A DNA stretch of 64,000 nucleotides from JACVRM01 sp963755085 (lineage in GTDB: Bacteria > Actinomycetota > Thermoleophilia > Gaiellales > Gaiellaceae). The notes beneath the pieces were generated by a model. It was given only the letters and a program-made list of their open reading frames with translations, had not been told where the DNA came from and made no database searches. Within the stretch, counting starts at the first letter, position 1; each line of letters opens with the position of its first letter. The translations under genes were made by a program, and so were the position numbers. Location of the stretch: contig CAVWIN010000010.1 of NCBI GenBank assembly GCA_963755085.1, positions 62,001-126,000 of the forward strand, written 5' to 3'. Positions 36,656-45,226 of the stretch are shown piece by piece.

Positions 36656-37582
36656 GTGAGCGTGCGCCCCCTCGCCGCCCTCGCTGCCGTGCTCGCCTGC
36701 CTGGCCGCCGCGACTGCGAGCGCCCAACGCCTCCCCTCTGTCCCGCGCTGCCAGGTCTTCCCGGCGTCGAACCCCTGGAACCAGCGGGTCGACAAGCTCC
36801 CGGTGGCCGCGAACTCCGACGTCATCATCACGTCGATCGGCCGCGACCGCGGGCTCCACGCCGACTTCGGCTCGGGCCTCTGGGACGGCGGCCCGATCGG
36901 CATCCCGGTCACAGTCGTCGGCGCCGGCCAGAAGAAGAGCCGCGTTTCGTTCGACTACGCCGACGAGAGCGACAAGGGGCCGTACCCGATCCCGAAGAAC
37001 GTCGCCATCGAGGGCGGTCGCCAGTCGGCCGGCGACCGGCACGCGATCATCGTCGACCGCTCGACCTGCAAGCTGTACGAGCTGTACGCGCTCTACCCGC
37101 AGGGCAGCGGCTGGAAGGCCGGCTCCGGTGCGATCTGGAACCTGAGCTCGAACCGCCTCCGCCCGTCCGGCTGGACGTCCGCGGACGCCGCCGGGCTGCC
37201 GATCTTCCCGGGGCTCGCGCGTTACGACGAGTTCAAGCGCGGCGCGATCGACCATGCGCTCCGCTTCACGGTCTCGCGCACGCGCAAGGCGTTCGTGTAT
37301 CCCGCGCGGCACTACGCGAGCGACCTGACCGACCCGTCGCTGCCGCCGATGGGCCTGCGCGTCCGCCTGAAGGCGAGCTTCGACACGCGCCCCTACCCGC
37401 CGCAGGCGCGCGCCGTCCTCGAGGCGCTCAAGCGCTACGGGATGATCGTGGCCGACAACGGGTCGGACTGGTACATCTCGGGCGCCCCCGACCCGCGGTG
37501 GTCGAACGACCAGCTGCACACGCTCGGCCGGGTCACGGGCTCGAACTTCGAGGTGGTCGACACCTCGTCACTCCACCCCTAG
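36656..37582 (+). CDS. Secreted protein of unknown function
   Basis: A 308-residue exported protein starting at GTG 36656. Signal peptide is VRPLAALAAVLACLAAATASAQ. The mature part carries VFPASNPWNQRVDKLPVAANS, DRHAIIVDRSTCKLYELYALYP and FVYPARHYASDLTDPSLPPMG, with HxxxD-type residues that could form a hydrolase site but no motif I can name. It ends convergent with the FAD oxidoreductase, overlapping by 15 bases. Confidence 0.75.
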   Translation: MSVRPLAALAAVLACLAAATASAQRLPSVPRCQVFPASNPWNQRVDKLPVAANSDVIITSIGRDRGLHADFGSGLWDGGPIGIPVTVVGAGQKKSRVSFDYADESDKGPYPIPKNVAIEGGRQSAGDRHAIIVDRSTCKLYELYALYPQGSGWKAGSGAIWNLSSNRLRPSGWTSADAAGLPIFPGLARYDEFKRGAIDHALRFTVSRTRKAFVYPARHYASDLTDPSLPPMGLRVRLKASFDTRPYPPQARAVLEALKRYGMIVADNGSDWYISGAPDPRWSNDQLHTLGRVTGSNFEVVDTSSLHP

Positions 37583-38995
37583 ATCCCGCAGCGCCTGCCG
37601 CGCCGCCAGGTGGCCGCACATGCCGTGCACGCCGCCGCCGGGCGGCGTCGACGCGGAGCAGAGGTAGAGCCCCGGTCGGCCGGTGCGGTACGGGACGAGC
37701 TGCGGCGCCGGCCGGAAGAGCGACTGCGCGAGCGTCATCGCGCCGCCGTTGATCTCGCCGCCGACGAGGTTGCGGTTGTGCGCCTCGAGCGCTGCCGGGC
37801 CTAGCGCGCTGCGCGCCAGGATGAGGTCGCGGAAGCCGGGCGCGAAGCGTTCGATCTGGGCCTCGATCGCATCCGTCGCGTCGCCGTCCCAGCCGTTCGG
37901 GACGTGGCAGTAGGCCCACGCCGTGTGCTTGCCGGCGGGCGCGCGCGTCTCGTCCCAGAGCGACTGCTGTGCGAGCAGGACGTACGGGCGCTCCGGGGCG
38001 CGACCTGCCCACGGCGCCCGCTCGGACGCGGCGAGCTCGGCGAGCGTCCCGCCGAGGTGCACGGTCGCGGCACGCCGGCATCCCTCGGCAGTCCAGGGGA
38101 TCGGGCCGTCGAGCGCCCAGTCGAGCTTGAACGCCGCAGGCCCGTAGCGGTAGCGGCGCAGGGCGGCTGCGTACCGCCGCGGCAGGTCGGCAATGCGGAG
38201 CAGCTCGGGTGGCGACACGTCCGCGAGCACGACGCGCGCCGGCGGCACGGCGTCGACCGGCGAGCCGACGTGGATCTCGCCGCCGAGCGCGCGCAGCTTC
38301 GCGCCGAGCGCTTCGGCGAGCGCCTGGGCGCCGCCGCGCGGGAACGGCCAGCCGTAGACGTGGCCGAGCGCGACGAGCGTGAGCCCGAAGGCGCCGCTCG
38401 GGCGGCGCTCCAGCGGCAGCATCGAGTGCGCCGCGTGACCGGCGAGGAACGCGCGAGCCCGCTCGCCCGAGAACGTGCGCTCGGCGAGCCCGGTTGCACT
38501 CGCGAGCGCGTCGCGAGCGGCCGCCACGGCACCCGGGACGCCGAGCGCGCCGACCAGCGCGGCCGCTGCCCGCGGCGATGGCGGGACGAGCGGCGCGAGC
38601 AGGACCTGCTCGGCCGCGGGCCACGCGCGGACGAGCGGCCCGACGAGCCGCCGGTACGCATCCTCGTCCTGGCCGAGCTGCACGGCGGTCGCGTCGACGG
38701 TCCGCTCAAGCGTCACCGCGCTGCCGTCGTCGAACGGATGCGCGAGCAGCGACGGCGACTCCAGCCACTCGACGTCCAGCCCGAGCCGGCGGAAGAACGG
38801 CGACCCGACCGCGAGCGGGTAGATCGCCGAGCAGACGTCGTGCGTGAAGCCGGGCAGCGTCAGCTCGGCCGAGCGCACGCCGCCGCCGATCGTCTCGGCC
38901 GCCTCGTGCACCTCGACCGAGAGCCCCGCCTGCGCCAGCGTGATCGCAGCGGCCAGCCCGTTCGGGCCGGACCCGACGACGACGGCGTCGCTCAG
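37568..38995 (-). CDS. Phytoene desaturase-like FAD oxidoreductase, apparent CTG start
   Basis: A 475-residue flavin amine oxidase/carotenoid desaturase-like enzyme. The dinucleotide fold is VVVGSGPNGLAAAITLAQAG with HEAAETIGGG, and the C-terminal FAD motif is RTGRPGLYLCSASTPPGGGVHGMCG. The substrate is unknown; the family includes retinol/carotenoid desaturases. The only start codon before the FAD motif is a CTG overlapping the stop of the acyl-CoA dehydrogenase (CTGA). No ATG, GTG or TTG is available there. Confidence 0.82.
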   Translation of the reverse strand: MSDAVVVGSGPNGLAAAITLAQAGLSVEVHEAAETIGGGVRSAELTLPGFTHDVCSAIYPLAVGSPFFRRLGLDVEWLESPSLLAHPFDDGSAVTLERTVDATAVQLGQDEDAYRRLVGPLVRAWPAAEQVLLAPLVPPSPRAAAALVGALGVPGAVAAARDALASATGLAERTFSGERARAFLAGHAAHSMLPLERRPSGAFGLTLVALGHVYGWPFPRGGAQALAEALGAKLRALGGEIHVGSPVDAVPPARVVLADVSPPELLRIADLPRRYAAALRRYRYGPAAFKLDWALDGPIPWTAEGCRRAATVHLGGTLAELAASERAPWAGRAPERPYVLLAQQSLWDETRAPAGKHTAWAYCHVPNGWDGDATDAIEAQIERFAPGFRDLILARSALGPAALEAHNRNLVGGEINGGAMTLAQSLFRPAPQLVPYRTGRPGLYLCSASTPPGGGVHGMCGHLAARQALRDLGVE

Positions 38996-40167
38996 GCCGC
39001 GCCGGCGAGCAGGAACGCGCGGTTCTCGCGCAGCATCTCGCGCGCGATCACGATCCGCTGGATCTCGTTCGTGCCCTCGTAGATCTGGGTGATCTTGGCG
39101 TCGCGCATCATGCGCTCGAGCGGGTACTCCTGCATGTACCCGTAGCCGCCGAGGATCTGGACGGCCTGCGTCGTGACCTCCATGGCGACGTCCGAGCAGT
39201 AGAGCTTCGCCATCGCCGAGTACTTCGTCAGCTCGGGCGCGTCCTCGTCGACCAGCTGGCCGATCTTGTACAGCAGCCCGCGCGCGGCCTCGCACTTCGT
39301 CTCCATGTCGGCCAGGTAGCCGGCGATCAGCTGGTGGTTCGCGATCGGCCTGCCCATCGTCTCGCGCGAGCGCGCGTACTCGAGCGCGTAATCGGTGGCG
39401 CCCTGCGCGATGCCGAGCCCCTGCGCGCCGATTCCCGGCCGCGAGCGGTCGAGGATCCGCATCGCGATGCGGAAGCCGTCGCCCTCCGTGCCGAGCAGGT
39501 TGTCGGCCGGGATGCGGCAGTCGTCGAAGAAGAGCTCGCCCGTCGTCGAGCCCTTGACGCCCATCTTCGGCTCGATCCGCCCGACCGAGAACCCGGGCGC
39601 GTCCGCCTCGACGACGAAGGCCGAGATCCCGCTGTGGCCGGCGGTCGGCTCCGTCTTGGCGAAGACGACGTACACGGACGCGACGCCCGCGTTCGTGATG
39701 AAGCGCTTGGCGCCGTTGATGACGTACTCGTCGCCCTCGCGCCGGGCCTCCGAGCGCATTGCCGCCGAGTCGGAGCCAGAGCCGGGCTCGGTGAGCGCGT
39801 AGGCCGCCAGCCACTCACCGGAGGCAAGGCGCGGTAGGAAGCGCTCCTTCTGCTCGTCGGTGCCGGCGAGCTTGATCCCGAGCGAGCCGAGCTCCTGGAC
39901 GGCGATGATCAGCCCACTCGTCGCGCACACCTTCGAGACCTCCTCGATTGCGACGAGCGTCATCAGCGCGCTTGCGCCGAGGCCGCCGTACTCCTCGTCG
40001 TAGAGGATCCCGAAGATCGCGTGCTCGCGGTAGAGCTCGACGACGTCCCACGGGAACGCGGCCGCCCTGTCGATCTCCGCGGCCCGCGGCGCGATGCGCT
40101 CGCGCGCGAGCTCGCGGATCAGCTCGCGGATCTCCCGCTGCTCGTCGGTGAGGGGGTCGAGAGGCAC
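38992..40167 (-). CDS. Acyl-CoA dehydrogenase
   Basis: A 391-residue FAD enzyme for the first step of beta-oxidation. Family signatures are AYALTEPGSGSDSAAM, GLGASALMTLVAIEEVSK, VQILGGYGYMQEYPLERMMRDAKI and the catalytic-glutamate region QIYEGTNEIQRIVIAREML, typical of short/branched-chain enzymes. GTG 40167 is chosen: it follows TACACT by six bases (40179-40174) and begins VPLDPLTDEQREIREL like homologues. The next gene begins at its stop. Confidence 0.9.
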   Translation of the reverse strand: MPLDPLTDEQREIRELIRELARERIAPRAAEIDRAAAFPWDVVELYREHAIFGILYDEEYGGLGASALMTLVAIEEVSKVCATSGLIIAVQELGSLGIKLAGTDEQKERFLPRLASGEWLAAYALTEPGSGSDSAAMRSEARREGDEYVINGAKRFITNAGVASVYVVFAKTEPTAGHSGISAFVVEADAPGFSVGRIEPKMGVKGSTTGELFFDDCRIPADNLLGTEGDGFRIAMRILDRSRPGIGAQGLGIAQGATDYALEYARSRETMGRPIANHQLIAGYLADMETKCEAARGLLYKIGQLVDEDAPELTKYSAMAKLYCSDVAMEVTTQAVQILGGYGYMQEYPLERMMRDAKITQIYEGTNEIQRIVIAREMLRENRAFLLAGAA

Positions 40168-40243
40168 GAACGGAGTGTATTCGCGTGGGTTTGGGCGTCC
40201 GCGCGGCGCGGAACGCGAAGGCCAACCGACGAGGAGGTCTGAG

Positions 40244-40411
40244 ATGCAGCTTCGCTTCTGGAAGGAATCGCGTACCGAGCAGGTCGAGTCGATCGCGTCA
40301 CGCGCGTGGAACTGGAAGACCGCCGCTGCCGTCGGCATCGCCGGCGCGCTGGGCGGCCTTGCCTACGGAGGCATGCGCGCCGTGCGTAGGTGGCATCCGC
40401 AGACGCCATAG
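40244..40411 (+). CDS. Small single-pass membrane protein
   Basis: A 55-residue protein with a perfect AGGAGGT ribosome site 6 bases before ATG 40244. Charged N-terminus (LRFWKESRTEQVESIASR) and one hydrophobic helix (AAAVGIAGALGGLAYGG), then a basic tail (RAVRRWHPQ). No family recognised. It precedes another small membrane protein 57 bases downstream. Confidence 0.65.
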   Translation: MQLRFWKESRTEQVESIASRAWNWKTAAAVGIAGALGGLAYGGMRAVRRWHPQTP

Positions 40412-40467
40412 CGCGTTTGCTTGCGCGCAGCGCGGGTAACCAGGCGCGAAAAGGAGGAACAAACACC

Positions 40468-40681
40468 ATGGGTATTGGACTCAGCCTGATTCTCATTGCT
40501 GCCGGCGCGATCCTGGTCTGGGCGGTCGACGTGACCGTCTCGGGCGTGAGCCTCGACGCCGTCGGCTGGATCCTGCTCGCCGTCGGCGCGCTAGGCCTCG
40601 TGCTCTCGATGATCTTCTGGTCGAGCTGGGGCGGCATTCCACTCCTCGCACCGCGAGGAAGTCGTCGTCGACCGCCGCTAG
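40468..40681 (+). pseudogene. DUF6458-like small membrane protein with a one-base insertion
   Basis: MGIGLSLILIAAGAILVWAV, SGVSLDAVGWILLAVGALG and LVLSMIFWSSWGG give two transmembrane helices typical of the small actinobacterial DUF6458 family. An extra base near 40636 shifts the frame. Removing it gives FHSSHREEVVVDRR and stop at 40679-40681, the usual acidic/basic tail of this family. An AGGAGG ribosome site lies nine bases before ATG 40468. Probably intact in the organism. Confidence 0.65.
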
Positions 40682-40711
40682 CGGACCGGCATACGCTTTA
40701 CGAAGCGGAAA

Positions 40712-40742
40712 CGCGTGGGGCGCTCCTGGTGCGCCCCACGCG
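40712..40742. terminator. Bidirectional hairpin between convergent genes
   Basis: A 12-bp perfect stem (CGCGTGGGGCGC / GCGCCCCACGCG) with a 7-base loop sits between the DUF6458-like gene and the convergent VOC gene. Confidence 0.6.
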
Positions 40743-40758
40743 AGACCGCTGCAATGCC

Positions 40759-41166
40759 TCAGCCGGCGGTGATCACGACCGACGGCGCCGACCGCGTCGA
40801 CGGCCCGTGGTACACCGCCTCGATGTTGTTGCCGTCTGGGTCGAGCGCGTAGGCCGCGTAGTACCCCGGGTGGTAGTGCCGCTCGCCGGGCGCGCCGTTG
40901 TCGCGGCCGCCCGCAGCCAGCACGGCGGCGTGGAAGCGGTCGACCGTCTCGCGGTCCGGCGCCTGGAAGGCGAGGTGCAGCGGAGCGGTCGGCTCGCCAT
41001 CGTCCCCGATGTAGAGCTCGTCCGCCCAGAAGTAGCCCTCGCGCTCACCGCCTAGCTCGCGGCCCAGCGCTTCGAGCGCCGCGGCGTAGAAGCGCTTCGA
41101 CGCCTCGAGGTCACGCACCCGCAGGGCCACGTGGTCAAGCAGTCGGCCGACGTGATACTCAGTCAC
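40759..41166 (-). CDS. VOC-superfamily (glyoxalase/dioxygenase fold) protein
   Basis: A 135-residue metal-dependent fold protein. LLDHVALRVRDLEASKRFYAA is the first beta-alpha-beta unit and YYAAYALDPDGNNIEAVYH the typical end with the second metal Glu. Other likely ligands are His in DHVAL and in APLHLAF. GTG 41166 is the chosen start (VTEYHVGR). The gene at 43452 is a paralogue, and a second copy of this start lies just after it. Confidence 0.8.
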   Translation of the reverse strand: MTEYHVGRLLDHVALRVRDLEASKRFYAAALEALGRELGGEREGYFWADELYIGDDGEPTAPLHLAFQAPDRETVDRFHAAVLAAGGRDNGAPGERHYHPGYYAAYALDPDGNNIEAVYHGPSTRSAPSVVITAG

Positions 41167-41394
41167 GCCGCGCGAGGGTACCCAGGCGGCCAGGCGAGTC
41201 CCGCTTCGACCACATCGGTCGAGCCTATCGCTGGCCATGCGCGTCGAAGCGGTGGCGGCACGGTACGCGCACGCCGTGGATGCTTTCGTGCGCAAATCGG
41301 CCGGCGGGAGCACGTCCGGTTGACGCCAGCCTCAAGATTGTTCCGCCGGTATCAGGCCGCATCGGCAACGGACAACGACTGCGAGGAGGTAGTC

Positions 41395-41676
41395 ATGTAC
41401 GCACGCGTAGCGACATTCCAGGGTGACCCTGCAGACGTCGATCGGGCGATCGAGCAGGTTCGCAATCAGGTGGCGGGCGACCCGCCGGAGGGCCTCGAGG
41501 GCGCGAAGCTGCTGATGTTCGTCGACCGCAGCTCGGGGAAGGGCCTCGGCATCACCCTCTTCGAGAGCGAGCAGGCAATGCGCCGGGGCGACGAAGCGCT
41601 CAACGCGATGAACCCTGGGATGAGCGGGTCACGGGCGTCCGTCGAATTCTTCGAAGTTCCCGTCCATACGCTCTGA
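41395..41676 (+). CDS. Small ABM-like (ferredoxin-fold) protein
   Basis: A 93-residue protein (MYARVATFQGDPADVDRAIE, KLLMFVDRSSGKGLGITLFE, SVEFFEVPVHTL) with the beta-alpha-beta pattern of dimeric alpha-beta-barrel monooxygenase-like domains. GAGGAGGT precedes ATG 41395. The 228-base gap upstream (41167-41394) shows no gene. A stable hairpin follows at 41699. Confidence 0.65.
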   Translation: MYARVATFQGDPADVDRAIEQVRNQVAGDPPEGLEGAKLLMFVDRSSGKGLGITLFESEQAMRRGDEALNAMNPGMSGSRASVEFFEVPVHTL

Positions 41677-41698
41677 ACGTCGTCGCGCCCGGCTACGG

Positions 41699-41720
41699 CC
41701 CCGGCGCACCTGCGCCGGGG
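41699..41720 (+). terminator. Hairpin after the ABM-like gene
   Basis: CCCCGGCGCA and TGCGCCGGGG form a 10-bp perfect inverted repeat around 2 bases, 22 bases after the stop. Confidence 0.5.
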
Positions 41721-41723
41721 CTA

Positions 41724-41815
41724 GGTGCTCGGTTCGGTTGAGGGGCCTGTAGCCGCCGGCGTCCGCGTGCACGAGCACGGAGCCGTCTTCCTTGACCAGC
41801 AGTAGTCGCGCGGAT
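41724..41815 (-). pseudogene. nucS: Relic of nucS (EndoMS mismatch endonuclease), N-terminal piece
   Basis: Reading away from the IS630 end, one frame gives SARLLLVKEDGSVLVHADAG and GYRPLN. This closely follows the N-terminal region of actinobacterial NucS (ARRLLLxKxDGSVxVHxDxxxYKPLNWM). Only about 30 residues remain. The beginning is cut at the CTAG junction and the reading diverges after PLN. NucS performs non-canonical mismatch repair in actinobacteria lacking MutS/MutL. Identity is by pattern and the piece is short. Confidence 0.5.
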
Positions 41816-42897
41816 CTAGTGACCTGAGTCGTTGATCCGCTGGCAGTAGGCGGCGAGGCTGTCGAGGATGTCGTCGGCGCTTTTGTGCCAGACGAACGGC
41901 TTGGGGTTGTCGTTCCAGTTGGTGATCCAGGTGCGGATGGAGGCGACGAGGTCGCGGACGGAGCGGTGGCTGCCGCGTTTGATCCATTTCGTCGTCAGCT
42001 CGGCGAACCAGCGCTCGACGAGGTTGAGCCAGGAGCTGTAGGTCGGCGTAAAGTGCAGCGTGAAGCGCGGATGTCGGGTCAGCCAGCGCTGGATCGACGG
42101 CGTCTTGTGGGTGGAGGAGTTGTCGAGCACGACATGCACGTCGAGGTGGGCCGGCACGGAGGCGTCGATCAGGGTGAGGAAGCGGCGGAACTCCTCGGCC
42201 CGGTGGCGCGGCGTCATCTCGGCGAGCACCTGCCCCGAGGCGACATCGAGCGCTGCGTAGAGGTTGGTGGTGCCGTTGCGGATGTAGTCGTGGCTCTGCC
42301 GTGCGGGCACGCCCGGCATCAGCGGCAGCACCGGCGCCGTCCGGTCGAGCGCTTGGATCTGCGACTTCTCGTCGACGCAGAGCACGACCGCGGCCTCGGG
42401 CGGGTTGAGGTAGAGCCCGACGATGTCTCGGACCTTGTCGATGAACTGCGGGTCGGGCGAGAGCTTGAACGTCTCTGTGCGGTGCGGTTTCAGCCCAAAC
42501 GCTCGCCAGATGCGGCTGATCGCCGTTTGGCTCATACCCGTCGCCGCCGCCATCGAGCGCGTCGACCAATGCGTGGCGTCGACAGGCTGCTCCTCAAGCG
42601 TCGTCACGATCACGCGCTCGACATCCGCGTCGCCAATCGAGCGCGGCTTCCCCGGCCGCGGCTCATCATGCAAGCCCATCGATACCGCGGGCGGCGAAGC
42701 GACCCCGCCACCTTCCGACCGTGGACGCATTGCAGCCCAACCAAGACGCGATCTCCTTGCTCGATCGCCCCCTCGGCTGCCGCCAGAACGACGCGACAGC
42801 GAAAGGCGAGCGCCTGCGACGTCTTCGGCCGCCGCGCCCACCGCTCGAGCACCTCACGCTCCTCCGCGTCGAGCACAATCTCCGCACGCTTCGCCAT
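41816..42897 (-). pseudogene. IS630 transposase, two frame changes
   Basis: DDE transposase. MAKRAEIVLDAEEREVLERW begins at ATG 42897. The frame shifts at a run of five C (42768-42772) to SSKEIASWLGCNASTVGRW, then again near 42672 to LHDEPRPGKPRSIGD. From there it is open to 41816. The catalytic acids are in VVLCVDEKSQIQALDR, HVVLDNSSTHKTP and YSSWLNLVERWFAELT. Both shifts sit at short homopolymers and each is cured by removing one base, so errors are as likely as programmed frameshifting. The stop TAG is part of the terminal CTAG. Confidence 0.8.
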
Positions 42898-42982
42898 GGT
42901 CGGCCTCCTATCGTCGCCGTCGATGACGACGACTTCGCGACCAACCACCGGGTCCCTGCGAACTAAGGACTCAGGTCACTAG
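41816..42982. mobile_element. IS630-family insertion sequence with 15-bp terminal inverted repeats
   Basis: The ends are CTAGTGACCTGAGTC (41816-41830) and its exact complement (42968-42982). Both termini carry CTAG, the classic IS630 target in which TA is duplicated. The element is about 1.16 kb and holds one transposase on the minus strand. Left flank is the nucS relic; right flank is the stop codon of the 43242 gene. Confidence 0.88.
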
Positions 42983-43242
42983 GACTCGACGAGGATCACG
43001 AGGCTCTCGGGGATGACGCCGTCGTAGGCCATCGCCTCGGCAGCCGCGGACGTCTGCATCGCCGCCGCCATGGCGTCCATGTCCGGGACGTCCATGAGCA
43101 CCGCCACGCGGGTCGGATTCTCGGGATCGACGAACGTGCGGATGTTGGTGACGCCGAGCGGACCGAAGAACTCCTCCCGCTTCGGCGAGGCCAGCCAGTG
43201 CTTCGTGTCCTTGACGTCGTGATGGCCGATGACGGTGGGCAT
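42979..43242 (-). CDS. Small uncharacterised protein whose stop codon is the IS630 target
   Basis: An 87-residue protein starting at ATG 43242 with purine-rich sequence upstream (AGGAGGAGTAGGAGG). MPTVIGHHDVKDTKHWLASP, FGPLGVTNIRTFVDPENPTR and VAVLMDVPDMDAM suggest a ferredoxin-like fold of stress or cyanase-neighbour type, but I cannot name it. The TAG stop belongs to the CTAG copy at the IS630 right end. Because both element ends keep CTAG, the original stop was probably the same. Confidence 0.65.
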   Translation of the reverse strand: MPTVIGHHDVKDTKHWLASPKREEFFGPLGVTNIRTFVDPENPTRVAVLMDVPDMDAMAAAMQTSAAAEAMAYDGVIPESLVILVES

Positions 43243-43347
43243 GCTCCTCCTACTCCTCCTGCGGTAGATGGGCCGCCAGCACGGCCCGGCTGGGGCAATC
43301 CTATGCCCGTCGTCATGAACGGACGCTGAACGGATCGGCGCGTCTGC

Positions 43348-43455
43348 CTACGACTGCGCCGGCCCGTTCCCTGATGCGACCGCGAGGTTTCCGTCGCGGT
43401 GCCGGGCGTGCGACGAAGAGGGCGAGCCACGGCGGCCGACGTGGTACTCGATCAC
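43348..43455 (-). pseudogene. Start of a lost VOC-family gene
   Basis: A GTG overlapping the VOC stop begins VIEYHVGRRGS, then low-complexity sequence to a stop at 43348. The first 23 bases match the start of the VOC gene at 41166 (VTEYHVGR) at about 20 positions. It looks like the 5' end of a duplicated or moved gene. Confidence 0.4.
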
Positions 43456-43817
43456 TCGGGATCGTGCGTGACGGCCTCGATGTTGTTGCCGTCGGGGTCG
43501 AGCGAGAACGCCGCGTAGTACGTCGGGTGGTAGTGCTCGCGCACGCCCGGCGGACCGTTGTCCCGGCCGCCCGCTGCCGTCGCAGCGGCGAAGAACGCGT
43601 CCACCTCTGCGCGGCTGCGCGCGCGGATCGCAACGTGCGTTCCGTGCGACGTCTCGGGGCGCTCGGCGATCCAGAGCCACGGCTTGCCGTCGCGGTCGAA
43701 CCCGCAGAACCCCGGGAACTCCATCCCTACGACAAAACCAAGCGGCGCGAGCGCGGCCTCGTAGAACGCCCGGCTGGCGCCATAGTCGGAGACGTTGAGG
43801 ATGACGTGGTCGATCAA
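43452..43817 (-). CDS. VOC-superfamily protein
   Basis: A 121-residue protein with IDHVILNVSDYGASRAFYEAA, GTHVAIRARSRAEVDAFF and REHYHPTYYAAFSLDPDGNN, the pattern of single-domain glyoxalase-like proteins. Possible metal ligands are His in IDHVI, His in HVAIR and Glu in NNIEAV. TTG start at 43817. Same strand as the MaoC/SDR pair upstream, 17 bases away. Confidence 0.82.
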   Translation of the reverse strand: MIDHVILNVSDYGASRAFYEAALAPLGFVVGMEFPGFCGFDRDGKPWLWIAERPETSHGTHVAIRARSRAEVDAFFAAATAAGGRDNGPPGVREHYHPTYYAAFSLDPDGNNIEAVTHDPE

Positions 43818-43834
43818 GGCCCCGGACCCGGTGC

Positions 43835-44281
43835 TCAGAAGATCAGGTACAGCACCTCGCCGACCATTGCCGGCTTGTCCTGGCCCTTGACCTCGATCTC
43901 GACGCCGAGGCGGTAGAGGATGCCCTCACCGCGCGGCTCGGTCGAGACGATCTTCGCCTTCAGGCGCACCTCGGAGTTGACCGGCAGCGGAGCCGTGAAG
44001 CGCACCTTCTCGACGCCGTAGTTCAGGCCCATCGCGGCGTCGGTGACCTTCATCATCGTGTAGAGCAGGCCCGGGATCAGCGACAGCGAGAGATAGCCGT
44101 GCCCGATCGTCGACCCGAACGGGCCCTCGGCCGCGCGCTCGGGGTCGACGTGGATCCAGTTGTGGTCGTTCGTCGCCTCGGCGAACGCGTCGATCGCCTT
44201 CTGCTCGACTCGCACCCAGTCGCTCGCCCCGAGGTCGAGGTCGCGCGCGTCGCGGAGCTCCTCCTTCGTCAGCGTCGCCAT
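43835..44281 (-). CDS. MaoC-family (R)-specific enoyl-CoA hydratase
   Basis: A 148-residue hotdog-fold hydratase acting on trans-2-enoyl-CoA. The catalytic motif is FAEATNDHNWIHVDPERA with Asp and His as general acid/base, followed by GPFGSTIGHGYLSLSLIP. ATG 44281 overlaps the SDR stop (TGATG). With the SDR it forms a two-gene version of the fused SDR-MaoC multifunctional enzyme of beta-oxidation. Confidence 0.88.
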   Translation of the reverse strand: MATLTKEELRDARDLDLGASDWVRVEQKAIDAFAEATNDHNWIHVDPERAAEGPFGSTIGHGYLSLSLIPGLLYTMMKVTDAAMGLNYGVEKVRFTAPLPVNSEVRLKAKIVSTEPRGEGILYRLGVEIEVKGQDKPAMVGEVLYLIF

Positions 44282-45217
44282 CAGCGCGCCCTGAGCGACT
44301 GCCCGCCGGCCTTCTGCATCATCGCCATCATCCCCGCCGGCGCCGCGCCCTCCGGGAAGCGCTCGCGCAGCTGCGCGAGCAGCTCGTCGGCGTCCCACTT
44401 CGCATCGGAGGCGAAGAGCTCGCCTGCCTCCCAGGGAACGAGCACGTTGACGGTGCCGCCCCAGACGAAGAAGACCTGGCCGGTGATGTCCTGCGCCCCG
44501 TCCGCGCACAGCGCGACGACGAGCGGCGACATGTTGCCCGGGTCGAGCGGGTCGAAGCCCTCCTCCGGCGCCTCCATGTCCCCGAACGTCATCTCGGTCA
44601 TGCGCGTCCGCGCGTTCGGCGCGAGACAGTTGACCGTGACGCCGTAGCGGACGAGCTCCTGCGCCGCGATCACCGTCAGCGCGGCGATCCCGGCCTTGGC
44701 GGCGCCGTAGTTGACCTGGCCGACGTTGCCGAAGACGCCCGACGGGCTCGACGTGTTGATCACCCGTGCCGCGCACCTCGTCGCCGCCCTTCGACCGCTC
44801 GCGCCAGTACGCGGCCGCGTGCCGGAGCGGCGCGAAGTGGCCCTTGAGGTGGACGGCGATGACCGCGTCCCACTCGTCCTCGCTCATGTTCACGATCATC
44901 CGGTCGCGGAGGATCCCGGCGTTGTTGATCAGGATGTCGAGACGCCCGTAGCGCTCGACGGCGCGCTCGATCATGTGCTCGGCGGCCGCGAAGTCGGAGA
45001 CGTCGTCGTAGTTCGCGACCGCCTTGCCGCCCGCCGCGACGATCTCGTTGACGACCGTCTGCGCCGGCGTCGCGTCCGAGCCCTCGCCGTCGACCGAGCC
45101 GCCGAGGTCGTTGACGACGACGCTCGCACCGGCCGCGGCGAGCGCCAGCGCGTGCTCTCGGCCGATCCCGCGCCCGGCGCCCGTGACGATCGCGACCTTG
45201 CCCTGGAGGTCTGGCAC
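44281..45217 (-). pseudogene. SDR 3-hydroxyacyl-CoA dehydrogenase, one extra base near 44767
   Basis: Resembles the (3R)-hydroxyacyl-CoA dehydrogenase part of peroxisomal-type multifunctional enzyme 2. NAD motif TGAGRGIGREHALALAAAGA, NNAGILRD, then GGDEVRG where one inserted base breaks the frame. Skipping it gives RVINTSSPSGVFGNVGQ, the catalytic NYGAAKAG (Tyr-x3-Lys), NCLAPNARTRMTEMTF and the C-terminal extension ending MMAMMQKAGGQSLRAR. GTG start 45217. If the extra base is ignored the enzyme is full length (about 312 residues), so an assembly error is likely. Confidence 0.8.
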
Positions 45218-45226
45218 GGCGCTCTC

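Noticed and set aside
42660..42780. Programmed frameshifting in the IS630 transposase
   Set aside because: Two separate +1 changes at short homopolymers, plus similar indels elsewhere in the window, make sequence error or decay simpler. No slippery heptamer with a downstream structure was evident.
43835..45217. A single fused SDR-MaoC protein
   Set aside because: The continuous frame exists only because of the extra base near 44767. The SDR C-terminal half reads correctly in another frame and ends at TGATG before MaoC.
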